A stretch of 56,028 bases of DNA from Candidatus Poribacteria bacterium (GTDB lineage: Bacteria > Poribacteria > WGA-4E > WGA-3G). Shown here piece after piece: positions 9,744-17,605 of the stretch. Numbering within the stretch: the stretch's first letter is position 1; every line of letters begins with the position of its first letter. The stretch is taken from NCBI GenBank assembly GCA_022825665.1, contig JAJDWI010000130.1, positions 1-56,028 of the forward strand. Direction: 5' to 3'. The notes beneath the pieces are model-generated. The model made no database searches. It saw only the letters and a list, made by a program, of their open reading frames with translations, and had not been told where the DNA came from. The position numbers and the translations under genes were made by a program.

Positions 9744-9869
9744 AAAAACGCACTAAAAAAGGGTGTTTTTTGCACATTGGTGCGTTTTGGTTTTCGGGGT
9801 TATGCCAGTCTGAAACTGGGTTTATAGGGTGGTACGATTTTTTTGAAATTTTCATTTTAGTGCGTTTTT
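9744..9869 (+). repeat. Dispersed structured repeat, copy 1 (15-bp terminal inverted repeats)
   Basis: The element is bounded by AAAAACGCACTAAAA (9744-9758) and its exact reverse complement TTTTAGTGCGTTTTT (9855-9869). The interior is clearly homologous to 29062-29186 in the same orientation, sharing for example CGTTTTGGTTTT and CTGGGTTTAT. A 75-codon frame read through it on the minus strand is not credible as a gene. It sits in the 900-base gap between recJ and tmk. Confidence 0.75.
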
Positions 9870-10033
9870 CCTTTTCAGTATTTTTTCATATATAGTCGTT
9901 AGTATTAGGATTACAATGGAAACAAAAGGATATTAAATTTGTCTGTTCAATAAGCATCAATTTAGTAACGTTAGTGCACCTGATACACCTCATGCAGCAT
10001 GCCATAAGAGCGTGCTGTCCGTTGGGTTTACAG

Positions 10034-10097
10034 TTATACCAATTCTATAAATTATTTTCCCATTTAGATGGAATGTCCGAGGCGCAATGAATTGCGC
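10034..10097 (+). repeat. Partial inverted-repeat element: TTATACCA-type end plus a hairpin
   Basis: TTATACCAATTCTATAAATT at 10034 matches the ends of elements at 30.8 kb and 51.7 kb. About 25 bases later comes the hairpin GCGCAAT-GA-ATTGCGC (10082-10097). No matching right end is obvious, so this copy is probably degenerate. Confidence 0.5.
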
Positions 10098-10251
10098 GAC
10101 TACAAACGCGTTTTTTTGTAAATGAGAAGTTATTATTTCGAAATGATGATATATTTTAACGGGTGGTGGGTTGTGGCGGGTAGGTTTTCAAGGAGATGGA
10201 ACAATATATATCCAATATGTTTATATTGTGTTTGGGAAATGAGTGTTTTTC

Positions 10252-10325
10252 TGAACCAGGATTTTCAGGATTATAGGATTTTCAGGATAAGAGAAGAGAT
10301 TGAACCATGGTTATCAGGATAAGAG
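10252..10325 (+). repeat. Short direct-repeat block
   Basis: GGATTTTCAGGAT occurs twice in 30 bases, and the pair TGAACC...AGGATAAGAG recurs (10252 and 10301; 10284 and 10316). This is non-coding repetitive DNA upstream of tmk. A 66-codon frame across it has no ribosome site and no recognisable product. Confidence 0.5.
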
Positions 10326-10366
10326 GTCGATCCTACAGAGGAAGACTTTATTTGAAAATCATATTA

Positions 10367-10389
10367 TTTGGAAAACTGAATGGCTCTGA
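10367..10389 (+). repeat. Dispersed motif, copy 1
   Basis: A 23-base stretch beginning TTTGGAAAACTGAAT and ending GGCTCTGA recurs at 29435-29457 with three changes, and partly at 30784-30800. Two of the three copies lie about 55-95 bases upstream of a gene start (tmk and the Gfo/Idh/MocA gene). Confidence 0.5.
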
Positions 10390-10443
10390 CATGTAGACAA
10401 ATTCCACTTGATACACTCCTATCTACGTGGTATTATTTAACTA

Positions 10444-11073
10444 ATGAAACATAAAGGCTTATTCATCACACTTGAAGGCGTTGAAGGTGCTGGTAAAACA
10501 ACACAAGTCCAACGTTTAGCAGATGCAATTGGTGAAAATGTACTTGTTACACGAGAACCGGGCGGCACGCCAATTTCAGAACAGATACGTAACATATTTT
10601 TAACCGACGCTAATATGTCTCCATCAACTGAATTGTTGTTGATTGCTGCCGCACGTGCACAACACGTCACCGAACGTATATTACCCGCATTAAATGCCGG
10701 ACAAATTGTTATCTGTGACAGATTTAGCGATGCAACTGTAGCATACCAAGGATATCGAAAAGGGATTGCACTACAGCAAATTGAAAAGGTAAATCGCATG
10801 GCAACTGGAGGATTATCTCCCAATATAACGTTTCTTCTTGATCTACCTCCAGAAATAGGAATCCAACGTAAACGGAATTCTCATGAACCATTAACAAGAC
10901 TTGAACACGAAAAACTCCCCTCACACCAAAAAGTACGGGAAGGTTATTTAGCAGTCGCAAAAGCTGAACCAGATAGAGTGGTATTAATCGACGCACTGCT
11001 TGATGAAGACACAATTCATCAACTACTCGTGTCCGAAACAAGAAAAAAAATCCAGTTAACGAAATCACGCTGA
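10444..11073 (+). CDS. tmk: Thymidylate kinase
   Basis: The enzyme phosphorylates dTMP to dTDP. The 209 residues match the family. The N-terminus shows FITLEGVEGAGKTTQ (P-loop), then the dTMP-binding VTREPGGTPISEQIR and the signature DRFSDATVAYQGY, with a conserved FLLDLPPEIG strand later. It is followed 33 bases later by holB, a pairing found in many bacteria, so the two are probably cotranscribed. Confidence 0.95.
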   Translation: MKHKGLFITLEGVEGAGKTTQVQRLADAIGENVLVTREPGGTPISEQIRNIFLTDANMSPSTELLLIAAARAQHVTERILPALNAGQIVICDRFSDATVAYQGYRKGIALQQIEKVNRMATGGLSPNITFLLDLPPEIGIQRKRNSHEPLTRLEHEKLPSHQKVREGYLAVAKAEPDRVVLIDALLDEDTIHQLLVSETRKKIQLTKSR

Positions 11074-11106
11074 CATAGTAACATGCTGTAAATTCTACTT
11101 AAGAAA

Positions 11107-12069
11107 ATGCCAAATAAAATAATAGGTCATCAAAACATAATCACACAACTCCAAAACGCTGTCGCATCTGAACGTGTGGCAGGTGCATATCTTTTTTCTG
11201 GTGAGCAAGGAATTGGTAAAGAGACTGTCGCTTTATACTTTTCTAATCTTATTTTGTGTGAGAATACTACAGATGAAGTCATTCCTTGTAGTGAATGCCG
11301 CGCATGCCGAAAGATAAAAAACGGTAACCATCCAGACCTACGCATTATACGTCCAGATGGTGCACAGATAAAGATTGACCAAATGCGTGAACTTCAACAG
11401 CAAATTGTATATCAACCGCTTGAAGGTGAAAGAAAAATATTCATAATTGCAAACACAGAGATGATGAACGACTCCGCAGCAAATTCTTTACTCAAAACTC
11501 TTGAAGAACCACCTGCTGCATCGACGATAATCCTTTTGACAGAAAATCTTAAAACCATGCTTCCTACGATTCGGTCACGTTGTCAGATTCTCACATTTTA
11601 TCCAATGCCGACCGAAGAGTTATCTAAAGCATTAATGGATTCCCTTTCTATTGATACGGAAGCAGCCTCTGCAGCTGCAATACTTTCACGAGGTGTCATA
11701 GGAAAAGCAATTACACTTATTGAGAAAGGGATCACCGAAAGCGGTACAGTCCCAGCAATTATGATGGAAACAGACCTATTAGCTGCGTTCCGTTTAGCAG
11801 AGGCATTTGAAAATGAACAAGAAAGTTTAGATGACTTAATTACGTGGTATCGTGATCTAATGTTGCTGCAACAAGATGCACCTAAAGAATATATAACCCA
11901 TACAGATGCAATAGAACAACTCCAAACACTTGTGCCACGTTATTCTAATAACCGACTGGAACGAGCAATCAAGAATATATTTCAAACTAAGATGTTAATA
12001 CAAAAGACGAATGTTCCGAAAATGTTGGCACTTGAAGTAATGTGCATAAAGTTGATCCAAGGCAGGTGA
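11107..12069 (+). CDS. holB: DNA polymerase III delta' subunit
   Basis: This is a clamp-loader AAA+ subunit. Residues 32-39 form the P-loop GEQGIGKE, a zinc-binding set follows (C51, C61, C64, C67), and the Walker B-like region shows KIFIIANTEMMNDSAANSLLKTLEEPP. The SRC motif (TIRSRCQ) that supplies the arginine finger in clamp loaders is present. Length 320 is normal. The downstream TPR gene starts just after its stop if the ATG at 12078 is used. Confidence 0.92.
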   Translation: MPNKIIGHQNIITQLQNAVASERVAGAYLFSGEQGIGKETVALYFSNLILCENTTDEVIPCSECRACRKIKNGNHPDLRIIRPDGAQIKIDQMRELQQQIVYQPLEGERKIFIIANTEMMNDSAANSLLKTLEEPPAASTIILLTENLKTMLPTIRSRCQILTFYPMPTEELSKALMDSLSIDTEAASAAAILSRGVIGKAITLIEKGITESGTVPAIMMETDLLAAFRLAEAFENEQESLDDLITWYRDLMLLQQDAPKEYITHTDAIEQLQTLVPRYSNNRLERAIKNIFQTKMLIQKTNVPKMLALEVMCIKLIQGR

Positions 12070-12077
12070 TTAGAGTA

Positions 12078-13022
12078 ATGAACCTTCTTGAACACGCCCA
12101 AAAACTGGAAAATGATAAAAATATAGCCGCAGCTATCCAAGCATACGAAGATATGATTCGAATTGAGACTGATTCAAAATCACTTGGCTATGCACACTAT
12201 CGTCTTGGTAAAATCTATCTGGATTGGAGTGAGCTCTTTGCTGCACAACGATTCTTATCACAAGCACACCAACTTGATCCGGAACATTCGGAGATACGAC
12301 AAGCAGTTGATAATCTAAATCAACACTTTTCTCAAAATAGAGAAGAGATTACCGATCAAATGTCACGTCAAAATAGTGACCAAATCGTATCGCTTTTTCG
12401 CATAGCAACTGGTATCAAACTGATAGCTATGGATAAACCAGTGCAGGCATATCCGTTAATGGCAAGCCGAACTAAGATATTTCCAAATGCTGCTGTAGCA
12501 AAGCATCTGCTGACCGATATCAGTATTACAGAAGATGAACGGAATTCGGCAATAGATTATCTAATCGAAAGAGACTGGTTGATTAACGACACTGCTGAAC
12601 TTTACTCCATTTCTGATGAAGGACTATACACATTTTATTTAGCATTAGCACAACTGCACATTGATAACGATGCACACGCAGATGCAATTTCCTGCTATGA
12701 GCAGGCATACTGGCTTGATAATACGCAGTTGACACCGTTATTTCAGAAGGTAATCTGTTATGCTGAACTTGAGACATGGCACAAGGCAATCCAAACTATA
12801 AAAGAACTCCCAACTGATCTTCCAACAGATATTGATGGAATTGCATATTATACCGCGATTGCAAATAGTTACCATCACACATATCAAGAAACTGGACTTG
12901 GTGAAGACAAACAGAAGGTTATTGAGGCATGTGATGCAGTATTGCATATTGACAAGAAAGACAAAGTAATAACAAAACTCCTTACGGCGTATCAAGAGAG
13001 AAGGAGTTGGTGGAGAAAATAA
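12078..13022 (+). CDS. Tetratricopeptide-repeat protein
   Basis: A soluble protein of about 314 residues made largely of helical repeats. TPR-like units are visible as AYEDMIRIE...GYAHYRLGKIYLDW, AQRFLSQAHQLDPE, and again AISCYEQAYWLDN. It has no signal peptide, so it is probably cytoplasmic and acts as a scaffold. The ATG at 12078 has AGGTG nine bases upstream; an ATG at 12042 is possible but would overlap holB by 28 bases and lies outside the repeat fold. It probably belongs to the tmk-holB transcription unit. The partner is unknown. Confidence 0.8.
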   Translation: MNLLEHAQKLENDKNIAAAIQAYEDMIRIETDSKSLGYAHYRLGKIYLDWSELFAAQRFLSQAHQLDPEHSEIRQAVDNLNQHFSQNREEITDQMSRQNSDQIVSLFRIATGIKLIAMDKPVQAYPLMASRTKIFPNAAVAKHLLTDISITEDERNSAIDYLIERDWLINDTAELYSISDEGLYTFYLALAQLHIDNDAHADAISCYEQAYWLDNTQLTPLFQKVICYAELETWHKAIQTIKELPTDLPTDIDGIAYYTAIANSYHHTYQETGLGEDKQKVIEACDAVLHIDKKDKVITKLLTAYQERRSWWRK

Positions 13023-13035
13023 AGATGCGGACTAA

Positions 13036-13107
13036 ACTTTATACGGTATTTATGATGGAACTATCATGCTTTGGGATGTGCCTTCAAATAGAGAACGGTC
13101 GCACTAA
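13036..13107 (+). pseudogene. WD40-repeat relic
   Basis: A 23-residue open stretch reading YGIYDGTIMLWDVPSNRE ends at TAA 13105-13107. DGT(I)..LWDV is the end of a canonical WD40 blade. No start codon or further blades are present, and a stop lies directly upstream (13033-13035). It looks like the tail of a deleted WD40 gene. Confidence 0.45.
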
Positions 13108-13147
13108 GATTCTATGATATAGTGCATCAATAAATATGAGGTGTAAT

Positions 13148-13680
13148 ATGAGATATATTTTGTTACCTTGTTTCGTTATACTTTTTATAGGGTGCGGACC
13201 GAAGAGTATCCCTTATTCACAAAAAACTAATGTTTCTGAACCCAGCGAAGCAGCAAGAGCACATTATCAATGGGGATTAGATTATGCCAAGGTGATCTTC
13301 ACAGAGCTGTAACAGAATTCAATATGGCAATTCTTCTTGAACCGAGATGGGCAATTCCCTATTACAATCTTGGATCAGTTTATGGTAATATGGAAGAAAT
13401 TAATAAAGCAATTCTTGCTTGGGAACGAGCTACACAACTTGACGCGGATTTTGCAAAGGCACATTATAACCTTGCAGTTGCTTATGCTGTGAAAGCAGAT
13501 GAAGTAAATATATTCCCCTCAAAAACAACCTATATCAAAAAAACTTTAACTCATCTACGAGAAGCAATTCGTACTGACAAATCAGCACATAACGCAGCAA
13601 AAATGGACTCAGCTTTTGACAATATACGAGAACTTCCTGAATATATAACGTTAATCCAATCTACTGAACCAAACAAGTGA
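13148..13680 (+). pseudogene. TPR lipoprotein gene broken by a frameshift near 13290
   Basis: From ATG 13148 (GAGGTG ribosome site at 13138) the frame reads a lipoprotein signal with lipobox LFIGC, then AARAHYQWGLDYA, which is the first half of a TPR helix. It runs into TAA at 13310-13312. The rest of the TPR continues in another frame: QGDLHRAVTEFNMAILLEP, then YYNLGSVYGNMEEINKAILAWERATQL and a further unit, up to the stop at 13678-13680. Restoring AAG CAA GGT at GCCAAGGTGAT would give a perfect TPR spacing, so a four-base CAAG unit seems lost. It is either a genuine pseudogene or a sequencing error. The intact product would be an about 178-residue outer-membrane-attached TPR protein. Confidence 0.8.
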
Positions 13681-13698
13681 TATAATCCCAAACACTAT

Positions 13699-14619
13699 AT
13701 GGCACAATACACTACACTATCACCAGATGAACTTACAGATATTGTGTCACATTATGCAATTGGTAACACACTATTGTTAGATAATATTCCCGGTGGATTT
13801 GGAAACAGCAACTTCAAGTTGACTACAACAGAGGGGACATATCTACTAAAAATATGTGATGAGAAAAATTTAACAGAACTCCGAATACAGATTGAAATGT
13901 TGGAACATCTTCAGCAGCATTCATATCCAACCGTTTATCCAATCTCACAGAAAAGTGGTGACGTACTCCACGTCACCCCAGACTACAATGTGATGATTTA
14001 TCCGTTTTTAGAAGGTAAGACTCCAAACCCGTCGCAAAGTGTGCTTGAACAAATTGGTGATACGTTAGCGAGGTTACACAGTATTTCACCACTGACAGGA
14101 CTGCCACGTTTTCCTATGGGGTTGGCACAAATAACACCTTTTCTGGAAGAAGTGAAAGAGACAAGATTTTACTCACATCCATTTATTACATGGCTAAAAT
14201 CAGAACTTGAATGGATTAGACCTGAGATGAGTAAAACGTTACCTAAAGGATTATTACACGGAGACCTTTTCTTAGATAACACCCTATTTGACGGTGGTAA
14301 AATGGTGGCAATCTTGGATTTTGAGGAAGCATGTCACGATACATTACTAATTGATGTTGCAATGACCATAATAGGGTGCTGTTATACAAACCAACATCAA
14401 CTAAATATTTCCTCTGTCCACGGATTCTTAAATTCATATAATGCATCGCGTCCCTTAACCGACGAGGAATGGAACAGTTTGGATTGTTTTGTTCATTATG
14501 CTGGATTGTCAATTGCATTTTGGCGATTTAGACAATATAATATACGTCATCCTAATAAACAGCTTGCTGAAATATACCAAGAGATGATTACTCGCAGTGC
14601 AAATTGGCAATCAATTTAG
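13699..14619 (+). CDS. Homoserine-kinase-type phosphotransferase (APH/ThrB-II fold)
   Basis: The 306 residues have the aminoglycoside phosphotransferase/choline kinase fold. Visible are the N-lobe GGFGNSNFKL with YLLK, the catalytic loop LLHGDLFLDNTLF (HGD...N) and the metal-binding ILDFEEAC. Length and pattern fit type II homoserine kinases, which phosphorylate the hydroxyl of homoserine on the way to threonine, but other small-molecule kinases in the fold cannot be excluded. No threonine pathway genes are nearby. It begins 18 bases after the broken TPR gene. Confidence 0.75.
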   Translation: MAQYTTLSPDELTDIVSHYAIGNTLLLDNIPGGFGNSNFKLTTTEGTYLLKICDEKNLTELRIQIEMLEHLQQHSYPTVYPISQKSGDVLHVTPDYNVMIYPFLEGKTPNPSQSVLEQIGDTLARLHSISPLTGLPRFPMGLAQITPFLEEVKETRFYSHPFITWLKSELEWIRPEMSKTLPKGLLHGDLFLDNTLFDGGKMVAILDFEEACHDTLLIDVAMTIIGCCYTNQHQLNISSVHGFLNSYNASRPLTDEEWNSLDCFVHYAGLSIAFWRFRQYNIRHPNKQLAEIYQEMITRSANWQSI

Positions 14620-14620
14620 T

Positions 14621-14762
14621 TTTATAGTGAAACCCTGAAATAAGTGCACACTCTCCGGTAAATGCGGTTTCCTAACCGCATCTATATGACTGAACAAACA
14701 CCGGTTCGGTTAGGAAACCGAACCTACCGTGGTGTGGAAATAAATTTGGATTTTACTATAAA
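14621..14762 (+). repeat. Small inverted-repeat element, family B copy 1 (MITE-like)
   Basis: TTTATAGTGAAA (14621-14632) and TTTTACTATAAA (14751-14762) form imperfect terminal inverted repeats (11 of 12). Inside are two strong hairpins: ATGCGGTT-TCCT-AACCGCAT (14662-14681) and GGTTCGGTT-AGGA-AACCGAACC (14703-14724), which are themselves inverted copies of one core. It carries no coding capacity and resembles 24695-24766. Confidence 0.7.
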
Positions 14763-14806
14763 TAATTTATATGAATTGTAATTTATTCACCACTCACATT
14801 AATTTT

Positions 14807-16543
14807 ATGTCTTTAGTCACATTAACAAACATTACAAAACGATATGACCCCGATGTAATCCTTGATGATATATCTGTTGCAATTGCCCCCGGTGATAGAA
14901 TTGGGTTAATTGGTCGTAACGGATGTGGAAAAACTACGTTATTAAAAGTGATAAGTTGTATCCTCACCGATATTAAAGGGAATGTAGTATTAGCTAAGGA
15001 CAAACGGATCGGATACCTAAGCCAAGAACCTGACTTAGAACGCGATTGTACGTTACGTCAGGAAATGCTAAAGGTATTTCATGAACAGTCTGCACTTGAA
15101 GACAAAATGCTCATGCTTGCTGAGGAGATGGAAACCGATGAAACTCCTCAGTTATTACGGGAATATTCACGAATACAGGAACAACATGACAGACTCGGTG
15201 GATACGATTATGAACACAAGATCAATCGAGTACTCGGTGGGTTAGGCTTTAGCGAACAGGATTTCAACTTACCTGTCAACGTTCTCAGTGGAGGTCAAAA
15301 GAGTCGAGCAACTTTAGCAAAACTACTCTTAGAAGAACCTGATTTATTACTCTTTGATGAACCGACCAACCATCTTGACATTAACGGGATAGAGTGGTTA
15401 GAGAATTATCTGAATACCGAATTTAAAGGTGGTGTTCTTGTCGTATCTCATGATAGGTATTTCTTAGATAAAGTCGTACATAAAATATGGGAACTCGAAT
15501 CAAGTAAGATAAACACCTATCGTGGGAACTATTCTAAGTACTTAGAGACCAAAAACATTGAACGTATCGTTGACCAGCGCGCATTCAAAATGCAGCAAGC
15601 ATTCGTCGCACAGGAAAAGGAGTTCATTGAACGGAATATAGCAGGACAGCGTACTCGTGAGGCACAAGGAAGACGAAAAAAACTGGAACGAATGGAGACA
15701 GTTGAAAAACCGAAACGAGATGCACCGACTGTTAAACTCAACTTCACACAGGAGACACGTGGTGGAAATGACATCTTACGATGTCATAACGTTAGCAAAC
15801 AGTTTGACGAAAAGGTCTTATTTACAGATCTGACTTTTGAGGTGGACCGCGGAGATGTCATTGGAATACTGGGAGCAAATGGCACTGGTAAGACCACGCT
15901 CTTCAGAATGATATTGGGACAGGAACAACCAACAAAAGGTGAACTTTGGGTGGGTCCAACGCTCAAATTCGGGTATTACACACAGGAATTAGAAGGGCTC
16001 AATCAAGATAACGAAGTCCTTGAGGAGGTGTGGGAACTTTGTCCACAGAAGACACAACAAGAAATTCGAAGTTACTTAGCAAAGTTTCTTTTTACTGGTG
16101 ATGATGTCTTCAAACAAATTGGAAACTTAAGCGGTGGAGAACAGAGTCGTGTTCAACTGGCGAAGTTATTATTAGAAAACGCTAATGTCCTATTGCTTGA
16201 TGAACCAACGAACCATCTTGACATTCCAGCACGTGAAGCACTTGAGAAAGCACTTGAACAGTATCCTGCAACGATATTTGTTATTTCTCATGACAGATTC
16301 CTATTGAATAGTTTAGCAACCAAAATGTTGATTTTTGAAGTCACAAAAGAAGGGACAAATACCCACTTTTTTAATGGGACTTATGCAGAATATGAAGCGG
16401 AACAGCAGAGACAAGTTATTGAGGAAATGCAGAGTCAACAGCAACAGGAAGTTGTTCAAACTAAGAAAACACAAAAACCGACTAAAACAAAATCTAAACG
16501 AAAACGGAAAATGAAGGCACAACGTCTTGTCGGTAGTAATTAA
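14807..16543 (+). CDS. ABC-F family ATPase
   Basis: A soluble protein with two ATP-binding cassettes and no membrane domain, as in the ABC-F translation factors that act on the ribosome. Cassette 1 shows GRNGCGKTT, LSGGQKSR and LLLFDEPTNHLD; cassette 2 shows GANGTGKTT, LSGGEQSR and LLLDEPTNHLD. The linker between them is basic and helical (QGRRKKLERME). The C-terminus is a lysine/arginine-rich tail after a Gln-rich stretch, suited to nucleic-acid contact as in Uup-like proteins. The start at 14807 (MSLVTLTNITKRY) matches where the cassette begins; an ATG at 14771 would add 12 residues. Confidence 0.9.
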   Translation: MSLVTLTNITKRYDPDVILDDISVAIAPGDRIGLIGRNGCGKTTLLKVISCILTDIKGNVVLAKDKRIGYLSQEPDLERDCTLRQEMLKVFHEQSALEDKMLMLAEEMETDETPQLLREYSRIQEQHDRLGGYDYEHKINRVLGGLGFSEQDFNLPVNVLSGGQKSRATLAKLLLEEPDLLLFDEPTNHLDINGIEWLENYLNTEFKGGVLVVSHDRYFLDKVVHKIWELESSKINTYRGNYSKYLETKNIERIVDQRAFKMQQAFVAQEKEFIERNIAGQRTREAQGRRKKLERMETVEKPKRDAPTVKLNFTQETRGGNDILRCHNVSKQFDEKVLFTDLTFEVDRGDVIGILGANGTGKTTLFRMILGQEQPTKGELWVGPTLKFGYYTQELEGLNQDNEVLEEVWELCPQKTQQEIRSYLAKFLFTGDDVFKQIGNLSGGEQSRVQLAKLLLENANVLLLDEPTNHLDIPAREALEKALEQYPATIFVISHDRFLLNSLATKMLIFEVTKEGTNTHFFNGTYAEYEAEQQRQVIEEMQSQQQQEVVQTKKTQKPTKTKSKRKRKMKAQRLVGSN

Positions 16544-16587
16544 AATACAATAAATTGCTGAAGAATACAGGCTTACCGCATTTTAAT

Positions 16588-16616
16588 TTGACAACCTCCA
16601 ATTATTAATATATAAT
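16588..16616 (+). promoter_or_regulatory. Consensus sigma-70 promoter of the MarR-ferritin gene
   Basis: TTGACA (16588-16593), exactly 17 bases, then TATAAT (16611-16616). Both hexamers are perfect. Such a strong core would need repression, which fits the operator that follows it. Confidence 0.85.
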
Positions 16617-16620
16617 TTAT

Positions 16621-16632
16621 GTCGTATACGAC
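16621..16632 (+). promoter_or_regulatory. Palindromic operator candidate over the transcription start
   Basis: GTCGTATACGAC is a perfect 12-base palindrome starting four bases after the -10 box, so it covers the expected start of transcription. It precedes a MarR-family gene, and such regulators commonly bind palindromes in their own promoters. Autorepression is inferred. Confidence 0.65.
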
Positions 16633-16664
16633 GGAATATATCTCTCATATAGGACGTATTTGTA

Positions 16665-17543
16665 ATGTCAAAAAACCGAGAATTTAACCAGGAAATTGAT
16701 ATCGTGATGCGCGTGATGCGACATGCGCAGGCGGCAGTCAAATCCAGGTTTATTCAGGATGTCGTCCCCAATCGTTTGACAATTGTTCAGTTCAATGCAT
16801 TGCAGCATCTTCATTGGTACGGTCGTGATAACGGCATGTATGTCAATGAATTAGGTGAGCATTTAGGTCTTGCACATAATACTGTCTCAGGTTTGGTCAG
16901 TCGACTTGAGAAACACGGTTGGGTTGTCCGTCGGAAATGTGAAGAGGATCGGAGGCGTGCACGCATTCAACTTACTCCACAATCCGTTGCATTGTTTAAG
17001 GAACGAATTGAATATGCAGTCGATTTTTGGGATCATACTTTCGGTCAACTTTCTCCTGTTGAACAAGAGAATCTGATTGAAAGTTTGAACAAGTTGAAAC
17101 AGGTTATGGCAAAGCCGGTTTGGCCAAGTTATGCTCAGTTACATCCACGTGATGACGATAGTTTACGTGAAAAGTTTGAAACAGATCTTGACGAACTTGC
17201 ACAAGCAAAACTGAAACTCGTTGGGATTCGTCTTATACTGGCACAAATTGCCGAAAACCGTAATGAACATGAACTTGCCGCATACCTTAACCAAGCTGCC
17301 TCAGAGGAAATCCGACATACAAATCAGATATTCTCATTACTCGGACATGGAGAACATTTTGAAAATCTACTCTCATCCCTTATAGATGAAGACAAAGTAG
17401 TCTACGAAGAATTGTTAGCATTACTTGATAATGCACCATGTGAAGATGAGGATGAGGAATTCGTCTTACTTCGACAAATGCTTGAAGATAGTGACAGATA
17501 TAAACGTTGGTTTCGTAATGTCAAAAAACAAAAGAATCGGTGA
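16665..17543 (+). CDS. MarR-family regulator fused to a ferritin-like C-terminal domain
   Basis: Residues 1-150 are a typical MarR winged-helix dimer: the recognition region YVNELGEHLGLAHNTVSGLVSRLEKHGWV (about 59-87) and the wing DRRRARIQLT (95-104). Residues 165-290 are a second, all-helical part with a four-helix pattern. Its second helix holds E214, E215 and H218 (EEIRHTNQIFSLLG), which resembles the E-x-x-H metal motif of rubrerythrin/ferritin proteins. A glutamate-rich helix follows, but the last helix lacks an obvious ExxH, so the metal site is only partly visible. The inferred role is a transcription factor sensing iron, oxygen or peroxide through its own diiron-like domain. AGGA at 16651 precedes the ATG. 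The gene lies under a consensus promoter with a palindromic operator and is followed by an ECF sigma gene. Confidence 0.75.
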   Translation: MSKNREFNQEIDIVMRVMRHAQAAVKSRFIQDVVPNRLTIVQFNALQHLHWYGRDNGMYVNELGEHLGLAHNTVSGLVSRLEKHGWVVRRKCEEDRRRARIQLTPQSVALFKERIEYAVDFWDHTFGQLSPVEQENLIESLNKLKQVMAKPVWPSYAQLHPRDDDSLREKFETDLDELAQAKLKLVGIRLILAQIAENRNEHELAAYLNQAASEEIRHTNQIFSLLGHGEHFENLLSSLIDEDKVVYEELLALLDNAPCEDEDEEFVLLRQMLEDSDRYKRWFRNVKKQKNR

Positions 17544-17605
17544 CTTCTATTCTATCAACGGTTAACTGGTTTCAGTTTCCAACCATTGACACAAAAGAGG
17601 AGAAC

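Noticed and set aside
9628-9855. 75-codon open frame on the minus strand between recJ and tmk
   Set aside because: It runs through a dispersed repeat with terminal inverted repeats, has no ribosome site and no recognisable product.
10122-10322. 66-codon open frame before tmk
   Set aside because: Repeats of GGATTTTCAGGAT account for it; no family match and no ribosome site.
10252-10325. Possible CRISPR array from short direct repeats
   Set aside because: Repeats are irregular, very short and without uniform spacers; no cas genes are in the window.
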